Positions 16,191 to 25,400 of a DNA stretch of 31,553 nt are shown here, in pieces. Numbering within the stretch: the stretch's first letter is position 1; every line of letters starts with the position of its first letter. The notes under the pieces were generated by a model. That model ran no database searches and was not told where the DNA came from. It saw nothing but the letters and a program-made list of their open reading frames with translations. A program made the translations under genes and the position numbers. The stretch comes from an uncultured Clostridia bacterium (GTDB lineage Bacteria > Bacillota > Clostridia > Oscillospirales > CAG-272): assembly GCA_904501765.1 (NCBI GenBank), contig CAJGCM010000011.1:1-31553 (forward strand), written 5' to 3'.

Positions 16191-17252
16191 TCACCTCTTA
16201 GATTTAGGATCCATTGCGTCACGTAAGCCGTCGCCAACAAAGTTGAAGGCAAGTACAGCTACTACTATAAGAATACCTGCGGGTATCCAAAGGTTGGGAT
16301 AATATTCCATAGTTATGGGGTTTGTTGATGCGGATATCATAGTACCCCAAGCCGCATAGGGAAGGGGAATACCAAGACCGAGATAGCTTAAGGTAGATTC
16401 GTAAAGAATTATGCTACCAAGACCCAAGGTCATGGAAACGATAAGCTGAGGCATTATGTTGGGAACGAGATGCTTGAAAATACGGCGCCAGGTGGGAACA
16501 CCCATTACCTCACAGGCAACAATGTATTCCTGCTCACGGAGGTAGAGAATCTGACCTCTTACCATACGTGCAATTCCGCTCCAACCAAATACGGTCATAA
16601 TCATCATCAGATAATAAATTCGCACCGAGCTGTCTATCTGCCAGGAGTCGATAACGACAGAGGCAATAAGCAGAATGGGAAGGGTAGGAATACAGTTGAG
16701 CATATCAACTATTCTCATTATTATCTGGTCGGCTTTACCGCCAAAGTAGCCTGCGATACCGCCCATTATTATACCGATAATGGTTTCAAGAATAACGACT
16801 ACAAAGCCGAGAGTCAGGGAAACACGTCCACCGTACATCAGTCTTATGAAAATATCCATACCCTTTTCGTCAGTTCCGAGAGGGTGAGAGGGGGATATGG
16901 GTGCGTAGGAATTAATTCCTACCTCTTCTTCAATAAACTGAATTACGTTATATTCGTTTCCGTCCTTGTCCTTGGTTTTGACACTAAGCTCTGTGGTAGC
17001 TCTTTTTACCGTGGGGGTATGGTCGGTTTCCGTTTCAGACCACTGATAGCCGAACATATGCATCACAGGGGGGCCGATAAAGGAAAATGCAAACAGGGCG
17101 ACGAGTAATATTACACCGATAAGAGATAGGCGGGAGCGGAAAAACCTTCTCGCCACCATTCTTGCGGGTGACATCTCCTTGTAATGGATTTCCTCCTCGA
17201 AGCTTTCCTCTGTGAGGACGTCTTCTTGGTTTTTGTTGTTGATTTCTTCCAT
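16191..17252 (-). CDS. oppC: Oligopeptide ABC transporter permease OppC
   Basis: This is one of two membrane subunits of the importer. After a charged N-terminal tail of about 45 residues (EEEIHYKEMSP) comes a first membrane helix, an extracytoplasmic loop, then the five-helix permease core. The core carries the EAA-type loop for contact with the ATPases (PTWRRIFKHLVPNIMP). The sequence LGTDEKGMDIFIRLMYGGRVSL is typical of OppC/DppC. The loop after helix 1 is lengthened by about 50 residues (around KTKDKDGNEYNVIQF) compared with usual family members. The start at 17252 has a GGAG site 6 nt upstream; a longer frame to 17306 would overlap oppB and has no ribosome site. It has 353 residues and ends 6 nt before the chosen oppD start. 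Confidence 0.94.
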   Translation of the reverse strand: MEEINNKNQEDVLTEESFEEEIHYKEMSPARMVARRFFRSRLSLIGVILLVALFAFSFIGPPVMHMFGYQWSETETDHTPTVKRATTELSVKTKDKDGNEYNVIQFIEEEVGINSYAPISPSHPLGTDEKGMDIFIRLMYGGRVSLTLGFVVVILETIIGIIMGGIAGYFGGKADQIIMRIVDMLNCIPTLPILLIASVVIDSWQIDSSVRIYYLMMIMTVFGWSGIARMVRGQILYLREQEYIVACEVMGVPTWRRIFKHLVPNIMPQLIVSMTLGLGSIILYESTLSYLGLGIPLPYAAWGTMISASTNPITMEYYPNLWIPAGILIVVAVLAFNFVGDGLRDAMDPKSKR

Positions 17253-17277
17253 TGTTTTCTCCAAGTTTGTGATTGGT

Positions 17278-18615
17278 TTACTTTGACAGCTTGACACGAG
17301 GGTCAACCACTGCGTACATAAGGTCTGAAAGCAGAGTTCCTATAACGGTTAAGACTGCGAGGAACATATTATATCCCATGATAAACGGAACGTCACCCTG
17401 CTGGAGGGCCTTATATGCAAGACGTCCAATTCCGTCTATTGCAAAGACCTCCTCGGTAATCATTGCGCCGCCGAACAGCGAGGGGAGAATACCTGCAAGA
17501 AGAGTCATAAGGGGTATCATAGTGTTACGGAATGCGTGAACGTAGATAACCTTATTTTCCGAAAGACCCTTGGAGCGGGCAGTACGGATATAATCGGAGT
17601 TCAGAACCTCAAGCATATTGGTTCTGGTGTATCTCATAAGTCCTCCGATAGAAAGAACCACGAGAACCAGCATAGGCAGCGCCAGATGGTGAAGCATATC
17701 CAATATGTAAGCAAATCCCTGGCTTGAGCCGCCTGCGGAAACCAATCCCGATGCGGGGAACCAGCCGAGGGTGCTGGAGAAGAGCTTTATAAGCAGCGCC
17801 GCAAAGAAGAATGAGGGGAGGGATATACCAATCATCGTAATTACGGTAACGGAATAGTCCACTATCGAATACTGCTTTGTTGCGCTTATAATACCGAGAG
17901 GTATAGCTATTGCGAACTGGAATACCAGAGCTACCAGGGAGATAAGGAAGGATACCCACATATGCTCTGCGATAACCTGACCTACGGGCAGCTCGTAAAG
18001 GAATGAGTTACCGAGGTCGCCTCTCAGCATATTTCCGAGCCAGGCAAAATAGCCGCCCAAAACGGATAAGAACTGCTCCCATACGCTTGCGGTGCGGTAT
18101 TCTGTTTTTACGTCGGTAAATTCGGAGCCTCTTGCAAAGGAAAGAGCTTCAAGAGTCGCAGTGTAGCTTCCGGAGTCGAGAGTTTTCTTCTCCTCTCCCT
18201 CAAGCTTCACAATAGACCACAGACCCTTGTTTTTCAAGGAGGCGTCCTTTGTTAATATCAGTGTGACGGAGCTGTCGTTACAGGTGTATGTACCCTCGTA
18301 ATACTCAGCCAGCGGGAGAATGCCGCTTTCGGCATCCTCGCGCTTGGTAAGCTTAGAGTCCTTTGTAAATACAATGCCCGCACACTCACCGTCCTGCAGC
18401 TCTACGTCAACGTAGGCCTCAGGCATATACAGACCGTATCTTTTCTTGAAATCGTCAAGCTCGTCGAGAGTTATCGTACCCTGCTGTATCTGCGCCGAAA
18501 ACTTTGTATCGAGATAGTTGTTCGGCATAAGACGAACGAGGAAATATATGATAACCGATACTCCGAAAAGAACGATAAGAGAAAGACCGATTCGTTTGAG
18601 TACGTACTTAAACAT
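17278..18615 (-). CDS. oppB: Oligopeptide ABC transporter permease OppB with a large extracytoplasmic insertion
   Basis: The first membrane helix (YVLKRIGLSLIVLFGVSVII) and the C-terminal core are typical of OppB/DppB. The EAA loop reads GLSENKVIYVHAFRNTMIP and the end carries the usual VDPRVKL. The protein has 445 residues against roughly 310 for the family. The extra 120-130 residues sit between helix 1 and the conserved LGNMLRGDLGNSF stretch, at about 65-190, and so project outside the cell. The insert looks beta-rich (for example the YEGTYTCNDSSVTLIL stretch) and matches no domain I can name. An AAAGGA ribosome site precedes the start, 24 nt after oppA. The insert may contact the equally enlarged OppA. 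Confidence 0.93.
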   Translation of the reverse strand: MFKYVLKRIGLSLIVLFGVSVIIYFLVRLMPNNYLDTKFSAQIQQGTITLDELDDFKKRYGLYMPEAYVDVELQDGECAGIVFTKDSKLTKREDAESGILPLAEYYEGTYTCNDSSVTLILTKDASLKNKGLWSIVKLEGEEKKTLDSGSYTATLEALSFARGSEFTDVKTEYRTASVWEQFLSVLGGYFAWLGNMLRGDLGNSFLYELPVGQVIAEHMWVSFLISLVALVFQFAIAIPLGIISATKQYSIVDYSVTVITMIGISLPSFFFAALLIKLFSSTLGWFPASGLVSAGGSSQGFAYILDMLHHLALPMLVLVVLSIGGLMRYTRTNMLEVLNSDYIRTARSKGLSENKVIYVHAFRNTMIPLMTLLAGILPSLFGGAMITEEVFAIDGIGRLAYKALQQGDVPFIMGYNMFLAVLTVIGTLLSDLMYAVVDPRVKLSK

Positions 18616-18639
18616 TTGTTTTTCCTTTAAACGTTTGTA

Positions 18640-21213
18640 TTAGTTTGTTTTTGTTTCCTTAAGGCTTACTTCCCAAAGTCTGCTGAGAGGACCGTTGTAG
18701 GGAGTAAGGTCGTCGGGGTCAGTCAAGGTTGATACGTCTATGATATCAGTGTTATAAGCGAAGAGGTCACTTCTCTGGTAGGTGGGAAGCTCAACTGCAA
18801 GCTGCATTACTAAGTCAAGAGCCTGAGCGTAGATGGGCGCTCTTTCCTTCTCGTCAAGCTTGGTTCTTGCAAGGTCGATAAGCTCGGAGAGGTCCTTAAC
18901 GAGCTGAAGCTCGGTGTCGTATTTTCCGCCTGCGTTGGCCTTGATAGCGCGGTAGCCCCAGTTGTTAACTGAGCCTGCGGTGGAGTCAATGTGGTAAACC
19001 TGATACATATCAGGGTCAACACCTGCGCCCCAAGCAGCTGCCCAAACGGTAAGGTCACCGTTGTTGAGCTTCTTAAGAGCGTTGATGTCGGTCTTAACCT
19101 CAATGTCAAAGCCTACCTTGTTGAGTATTTCAGCGGCAGTCTTAAGGGCCATATATGCGGGGTGGTCGGTGCTGTCACCGGCAACGGTGAAGGTATACTT
19201 AAGCTCGTGACCGTCGTCATTTTCCCAAACGCCTCTTTCGTTAAGAATGTATCCTGCTTCCTCAACAAGAGCCTTGGACGTAGCGCCCGTTTTGTCGAAG
19301 GCGTAGAACTGACCTTCCTTATCGGCAGCGAGGGGATAAGCCCAGGACGCCTTGGTCATAGGACGGGTGATGGGGTGAGCGTAGCTCTGATAGTATTCAA
19401 CTGCAAGCTCGGTGTTGATAGCGTACATAATAGCCTGACGTACAGCCAAATCGGGAACCTTCTCTGCGTTGATTCCGATGTAACCGTAACCGTTGGTCAT
19501 AACGTCGGTGCTGTCAAAGCCCTCGCCGTTTTCCTTGCGCTTTGCGATAGAGTCGATGTTCTTCTGCTCGCAGGAGGGCTCAACAAAGTGAACGTCGCCG
19601 GAGTAGAGAGCATCAAGCATAAGGTTGGTAGAAACAACCTGATAGTTTACGTACTTAATCTTTACGGGGAATTCGAAATATGTATTGCGCTCGAAGTAAA
19701 CGACGTTGTCTGCTTTGAAGGTACCTGCGGTAACGTTTGCGCCGTCACCTGTACGGGTTGTTGCCTTGTAGGGACCTGCGCCTACGGGGACGCCTATCTT
19801 ATCGGGGTTCTTTATAACCTTGTTCTGGAAATCAATGCTACCGAAGGCAACGCCGAAGTTGCTTGTGTAGTCAAATTTCTCAATTTCCTCCTCGGAGGAG
19901 TAGTAGTACATAGGAGCAACGGTGAAGCCGAAGTTCCAGATAGCCTTGGGGTCAACCTCGTTGATGGTTATCTCAAGGACCTCGTTACCGCTCTTAACGG
20001 AGCCGTCTTTGTTATAGGTGGGAACCTCGTAGGTCTTACCCTTGAACTGAGTGGACTCGGTGCGGTTAGTGAAACGGATACCGGAAATGTTTGTAATCTT
20101 GTCTTTTTTGTCAATGCTGTTGAAATATTCCTGCTTCTCAAGCAAGGAGAAGTGAGTACGAAGCTCAAGAGCAGTACCCCAAGCGGTAACCACTACGTCA
20201 ATCTTGTTGGGAACGTAGGTGTTATAGACTGCGTCAATTGCCTCTTTTTCTGTCATATTCTTGCAATTCTCGTCGAGAGAGTAAACAAATTCCTTTTTCT
20301 TATTGTCCCAGGTAATAAGTCCCTCGTTGAAGAAGAACGCCTCGGTGTCGGTGGTAAGAGTTACCTCATTGCCGTCTTTGTCGGTGTAGGAGATGTCCTC
20401 TGCGGTACCTTTGGAGTTGGTATAATCTGTCTGAAGCTCCTCGCGGAAGAATTTCTTTGCAAGGTTATAGTCTTCAACGACGGTGAGATACTTTTTAGCA
20501 GCCTCGTATTCCTCGGGCTCCATTGTGTCCTTAGCATCTGCGGGGCAAATTTCGTTCATAAGCTTTGTAAGCTCTTCCGTCATTTTAGCGTCGGTGTAGC
20601 TCTTCAAGCCCTTTTCGTCGTAAATGATTTCAACTAACTCTCTCAAGCGGTAGATTCTGTCGGCAGCAAGCTGGTCAAACTGCTCGTTGAAGCCTTCCTG
20701 AATGCTTTCGTTATCCGTCTGAGTACGGTATTCGTCAAGACCGACGATATCGGTAGAGTAGATTGTGGTGGAGCCGTAGTATGCGGGGTCAAGATATACG
20801 TAGAGGTTGAAAAGCACGTCCTTCATAGTGAGAGGAGAGCCGTTGGAGAACTTAAGGTCGTTCTTAAGAACGAAACGGTAAATTGTGTTCTTTACCTCTT
20901 TTGTTACGGGGTCGGTAACGAATTCGGTATCGTAGTCAAGCACTACGCAGGATTCGTCTTCGCCGCAAATGGGCTTACCCTCTTTATCTGCGGAAATCAT
21001 ACCTATCTGGGTCATACCTATGATAGAGCCGTCAGCAGCGGAAGATGAGTAGAAGGGGTTAAATACTCCGTCCAGCTCGGAGGTGGACAGAACGAGTCTT
21101 GTTGTTTCGTTACTGATAATCTCGGTTGTTCCGCAGGATATAAGGGCTACGGAGCAGCTGAAGGCTGTAACGAGAGCAAGTGTAAGCGATAAAAGCTTTT
21201 TTACAATGTTCAT
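18640..21213 (-). CDS. oppA: Oligopeptide-binding lipoprotein OppA (SBP family 5), unusually large
   Basis: This is the extracellular peptide-binding lipoprotein that delivers ligand to OppB/OppC. Lipobox LISC puts the lipidated Cys at residue 27. Family 5 features include FSNGSPLTMKDVLFN near 122-136, the VPVGAGPYK stretch near 475-483, and GYIGINAEKVPDLAVRQAI further on. It has 857 residues against about 550 for ordinary OppA. Much of the excess lies at about residues 155-410, which include an acidic helical stretch. The start has an excellent AAAGGAG site. It follows the InlB-repeat lipoprotein gene by 118 nt that contain a GC-rich hairpin, and I found no clear promoter there, so it is probably read from upstream. 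Peptide length preference cannot be told from sequence. Confidence 0.94.
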   Translation of the reverse strand: MNIVKKLLSLTLALVTAFSCSVALISCGTTEIISNETTRLVLSTSELDGVFNPFYSSSAADGSIIGMTQIGMISADKEGKPICGEDESCVVLDYDTEFVTDPVTKEVKNTIYRFVLKNDLKFSNGSPLTMKDVLFNLYVYLDPAYYGSTTIYSTDIVGLDEYRTQTDNESIQEGFNEQFDQLAADRIYRLRELVEIIYDEKGLKSYTDAKMTEELTKLMNEICPADAKDTMEPEEYEAAKKYLTVVEDYNLAKKFFREELQTDYTNSKGTAEDISYTDKDGNEVTLTTDTEAFFFNEGLITWDNKKKEFVYSLDENCKNMTEKEAIDAVYNTYVPNKIDVVVTAWGTALELRTHFSLLEKQEYFNSIDKKDKITNISGIRFTNRTESTQFKGKTYEVPTYNKDGSVKSGNEVLEITINEVDPKAIWNFGFTVAPMYYYSSEEEIEKFDYTSNFGVAFGSIDFQNKVIKNPDKIGVPVGAGPYKATTRTGDGANVTAGTFKADNVVYFERNTYFEFPVKIKYVNYQVVSTNLMLDALYSGDVHFVEPSCEQKNIDSIAKRKENGEGFDSTDVMTNGYGYIGINAEKVPDLAVRQAIMYAINTELAVEYYQSYAHPITRPMTKASWAYPLAADKEGQFYAFDKTGATSKALVEEAGYILNERGVWENDDGHELKYTFTVAGDSTDHPAYMALKTAAEILNKVGFDIEVKTDINALKKLNNGDLTVWAAAWGAGVDPDMYQVYHIDSTAGSVNNWGYRAIKANAGGKYDTELQLVKDLSELIDLARTKLDEKERAPIYAQALDLVMQLAVELPTYQRSDLFAYNTDIIDVSTLTDPDDLTPYNGPLSRLWEVSLKETKTN

Positions 21214-21270
21214 TTTTTCTCCTTTACTAAAGTAGATATTTATATTTATTTAATTGATATCTTTATTAGC

Positions 21271-21313
21271 TGCGGTGCCGTTGCTGCGGCAAAGCCTGCC
21301 GCAGCAACCCGCA
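21271..21313 (-). other. GC-rich hairpin between the InlB-repeat lipoprotein and oppA genes
   Basis: GTTGCTGCGGC (21280-21290) pairs perfectly with GCCGCAGCAAC (21298-21308) around a 7-nt loop. TGCGG/CCGCA (21271-21275 with 21309-21313) extend the stem past a 4-nt one-sided bulge. No U-run follows in the minus direction. It is therefore more likely a partial terminator, an RNA-stabilising 3' structure or a processing site than a full stop to transcription. Confidence 0.6.
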
Positions 21314-21331
21314 GGGGGACGGTGAGGGTAA

Positions 21332-22435
21332 TCAGCTCTCAACCGTAACGGTAATAGTACAGGTGAAGTTTTCCTTCGTATAGGTTGCCTCGGAGTCGTA
21401 AATCGCCTCGTTGAGCCTGGGAAGCTCGCCTGTGTAATTTGTGGTAAGAGCTCCCGAGATGCTGACGTTGGAAATCGTTATTTCACCTTCGATGCTCTGT
21501 GCAATAGCGGCAACTCTGAGTGTCTTGCTTATTGCCGTCTGGCTGACGCCTTTGAGGTCGTATTTTGCGTCCGCAAAGGTTACGTCGCATATTTTTGCGC
21601 CGTCCTTAAGCTTTTCGAAAATAGAGCAGAATACAACGAGAGAACCGGTTTTTGCAACTGCGAAATTGCTGACGGTGTGTCCGTTGCCGTTTATAGTTCC
21701 GCTATATGACTCGTAGGTAAGGCTTTTACCACCGCAGTCTATGTCTTTTGTAATATATGCGTTTTTGTTTCCTTTAAGGGCGCTGTTAAGCTCGGTATAA
21801 TTCGAAACTATATTCCACTTGCCCTCTATGAATTTAACGTATACGGGAACGTCGTAGTCGCTGTCACCGCCGGGATGGGTGAAGCTTTCGTTCCAAGGAG
21901 TTTCAAGATCGGGGTCGGAGTAGAAGCCAAGGGAGGTGTATCCCTCTCTCTTGCTTGCGTATTTGAACAAATCTTCAAATTTCGCCCCGCTGCTGACGGG
22001 ATATTCCCCGAGGGATACGGTCTTTTTGCTAACCTCGTCAACGTAGCATACGGTATAGGTATGCTTTATGGATTTTTTCCAGCCTGCGTAAAGGGTTAAT
22101 TCGGGAGTGTTAAAGGTGTCTTTTTCAAAATCCCACTTTTCGTTCGGCTTGCATTCAGCCGAGGTATACCAGCCGGTAAAATCGTAGCCGATATTGTAAA
22201 GCTTGTAGCCGGGGATTTTCTCGGGGGCTAAAATATAGGTTCCCGGGTGGTAAGCAAAATGAACCTTCGTTGTGGAGCTGGACGTTTGATAGTCCAGCGT
22301 TCCACCGTTCATATAGAAGGTTGCGATATTCTTACCGTCGAAAGTCTCTTCGCTCTGTCCGCATCCCGTAAGAGCGAGAGTCAGAGTAAAGAGCATTGCA
22401 ACAAGTGCAAACAGTATTAAATATCTTTTTTTCAT
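21332..22435 (-). CDS. Lipoprotein with InlB B-type repeats and a beta-helix-like C-terminal half
   Basis: A lipoprotein signal with lipobox LTGC has its Cys at residue 25. Two InlB B-type (Flg_new) repeats follow: the first about 35-118 with YDFTGWYTS and LTLYAGWKK, the second, less typical, about 120-205. Residues about 206-345 show short hydrophobic strands and turns such as GTINGNGHTVSNF and ITISNVSISG, resembling GLUG-type or polymorphic beta-helix segments of surface proteins. No enzymatic motif is seen. The start overlaps the end of the subtilase gene by 4 nt (ATGA), which implies coupled translation and a related role. It may be an adhesive or substrate-holding partner of the protease, or a partner of OppA; both are inference. 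Confidence 0.85.
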   Translation of the reverse strand: MKKRYLILFALVAMLFTLTLALTGCGQSEETFDGKNIATFYMNGGTLDYQTSSSTTKVHFAYHPGTYILAPEKIPGYKLYNIGYDFTGWYTSAECKPNEKWDFEKDTFNTPELTLYAGWKKSIKHTYTVCYVDEVSKKTVSLGEYPVSSGAKFEDLFKYASKREGYTSLGFYSDPDLETPWNESFTHPGGDSDYDVPVYVKFIEGKWNIVSNYTELNSALKGNKNAYITKDIDCGGKSLTYESYSGTINGNGHTVSNFAVAKTGSLVVFCSIFEKLKDGAKICDVTFADAKYDLKGVSQTAISKTLRVAAIAQSIEGEITISNVSISGALTTNYTGELPRLNEAIYDSEATYTKENFTCTITVTVES

Positions 22436-25400
22436 ACAGTCTTTTTCTTCTTCCTAATAATTATTACAACAACTACCGTCGCAGCGCCGCCAACAATTAC
22501 AACGGAGCCAACAACGATGAGAAGGATTGCCCACCACTCAAGGCCCTCGTTTGCCGGAGGCTCAGGGGTGTCCTCGGAGATGTAATCCTCGTAATTCAGA
22601 TTAAAGTCGATTTCCGTGCCGAAGGCATCGTTAAGGTCTGTGATTTTTGCAGTAAGCTTATCTGAAAGCTCCTTGGAAATTTTAGCCTTATCGCCTTCGC
22701 TGAGGGCGAGATATGCCGCGCGGGCTTCCTTAACCTTATCGAAGGAGTACTTATCCTTATAAATGTCATACAGGCGAACAATCTTGCTTTCAACAAGATT
22801 TACGTTGTATGCGCTACGAGCAGCGTTGTATTTTTCTACGATAGCGTCGTCAACATAGATCTTCTCTTCGCTATGCTTTTCAAGGGCGTTGTATGCTACG
22901 ATAGCATCGTCAATGAAAGACTTGTCGAATCTGTCGACCTTCGCAGGAATCCTATTAACAGCGTCAATGAATGCTATGGCATATTTGCCCATTGTAACGC
23001 CGGAGGTTTCCTCTGCCGCATCGAAGTAGGTGGTGTAAAGAAGTGAATCATATCCTTCACAGTTATCGGGAAGGATGGCTGTAATGCCGTAGCCCTTTTG
23101 GGAGCCGATAACATCGATGAAGTTTCTGTAGTAGAGGGGAAGGGTGACCCTGTCGTAGGATCTGAAATAGTAATCGAAGCCGTAAAGCTCTTCAAATCCG
23201 GGGAAGGAAGGAACGTCGGTCTTGAGTATGGATATCGATTCGCCGAGCCTTGTACCCTCAAGGGTGGGTGCATAATAGGATTTGAATACTACGGTATTAA
23301 GGCTGTCACATCCGAAGAATGCGTAGTCGCTAATGCTCTTAAGAGTAGAGGGAAGCACAACCTTCTTAAGGTTCTTGTTTCCGAAGGCAGCGCCGGAGGC
23401 AACGTTTATAGTTCCTTCAAGAACGGTGAGAGTATCTCCCGTCTTTGCCGCAGGATAGCAGGAAAGCGCATATCCATTAAGCTGCTTCAGGTAAAGAGTA
23501 CCATTATCAAGCTTAACCGTGCCGAAGGTGCCGTCATATTTCTTTTCGGTGCCAACCATTTTGTAGAACGCTGTGAAGCTGTTGCAGCTCTGGAATGCTC
23601 CAAGCTCAACCGTTTCAAGCTTGTCGCCAACCTCAAATTCAGTCAGCCCTGTATAAGCAAAGGCTGAATTGCCAATAGCCGTAATTGAGGGAGCGCTGAA
23701 GCTATGAAGCTTGCTGTTCTTTGCGAAGGCGTCAACTCCAACGGAGGAAAGGTTAGGAGCGGAAACTGTTCTAAGTGCGCTTTCCGCAAGCTTTGTTACG
23801 CTTGAGTCAAAGTAGAAGGCGTATGTTTCTACTTGCAAAGCTTTGTTAAGGTTAAGATGCTCGGGAAGGGGAACACCATAGAATGATGCTTCCTCAAAGT
23901 TCTCGACATTTGATACGTCAAAGCTCTTAAGCGACCTACAGCCGTAGAAGGCGTATTCTGTAACGGTATTAAGCTCCTCTGAGAAGATTATTTCTTCAAG
24001 GCTTACGCAGTTGTAGAATGCAACGTTGCCCATAGAGGAAAGCTTGGGAAGATTTGCTACCTCAAGATAGGTGTTAAGGTAGAACGCTCCTTCTCCTATA
24101 CTCTTAAGCGAGGGAAGAGAGAGCTCTGTTATTTTGTTTGCGTATTTAATTGAGGAATTGTTTACTATAAGTGTGGATAATGCTCCTATACCCGCAACCT
24201 CAAGGTTGTCTGCCTTGAAGGTGGTGAGATTGTAGCAGTCTGCGAAGCAACCGTCGCCAATCTTAACAATGCCGGGAGCATTTACTTCCTCAAGAGCGGT
24301 ACAAGCCCAGAATGCGTCAGCGCCGATTTCGCCTGTAACGTTGGCAAAGTCGAAGCTTTCAAGGTTCATGCACTGATAGAACGCTCCGTCGGAAATTGTT
24401 GCGTCACCGTCAAGGGCAACCGTTACAACTCCGGAGTTTCTGAAGCAGAATTCACCGATTACAGCTCCCTCACCGAGGGTAACTGTCTTAAGACCGCTTG
24501 CTTCAAGGAAGGCAGCGCTTCCAAGAGTAACGCCGGGGGTGGTTATGGTAGCGCTTGTTAATCCGGATTTCCAGAAGGCAAACTCGCCAATGCTCTTAAC
24601 CTTCGTAAGATTTATATTCTTAAGAGCCGAGGTGTTATAGAAGGCGTAATCGCCGATTGTTATTTCTCTTGCGGGAAGAGTTATATTGGTTAAGAATTCG
24701 CAGCCGGAGAATGCTCCGTCGCCAATTGCGCTCAGCTGAGAGCCGTCGGCAAATTTAACAGTATAAAGAATGGTAAGAGAAGAGAATGCGCCGTCACCGA
24801 TGGTGGTAACGTTGGCGGGTACAGTAAATTCCGTAGCGCTGAGGGAAGGAACCGCCATAACAAGGGTTTTTCCGTCTGCGGTGTAGATTGCGCCGCCGTC
24901 AAGCTTGTAGCTTGCGTTGCCTTTTATATCAACGTTTATCTTTGTAGTAGTAGCGAAGGCTGCCATTCCAAGTGAGTCGATTATCGTGGTCGGGGAGAAG
25001 ATAAGCTTCTTAAGTCCCGAGCCATCGAATGCTGATTCGCCAACAGCAACGTTGCCCTTGGGAAGAGTGAATTCGGTAAGAGCGGAGCAGTTAGCAAATG
25101 CCCGGTAAGCGATGGTTTCAATCTCACCGTCAATTGTAACGTCTGCGAGCTTCTTGCAGTTCATAAATGCGCCTGCACCAAGGTAGGTGAGGTCGTTCTT
25201 AATTGTAGCCTCGGTAAGACGCTCACAATCCATAAACGCCTCGTCGGATACAGTATCGCTCCATATCACGATGGAGTTAAGTGCGGAGCCCTTGAACATC
25301 TTAGCCGAAATTCTCGTTCTCTCGCCAAGCTCAACCTCTGCAAGATTCTTGCAGTTCATAAATGCGCCGACGCCTATTCTCGACAGGGCGGTGAGCTTAA

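Noticed and set aside
17253..17306. Longer start for oppC at 17306
   Set aside because: It would overlap oppB by 29 nt and lacks a ribosome site, while ATG at 17252 has a good GGAG site and gives a normal OppC beginning.
18991..20637. A 548-codon open frame on the + strand opposite oppA
   Set aside because: It lies wholly antisense to a clear SBP family 5 gene, has no ribosome site and no recognisable domain. It is a side effect of codon choice on the other strand.
22432..22560. LPxTG-type sortase signal at the subtilase C-terminus
   Set aside because: The C-terminus has a membrane helix and a basic tail, but no LPxTG-like motif appears before it, so membrane anchoring is more likely.
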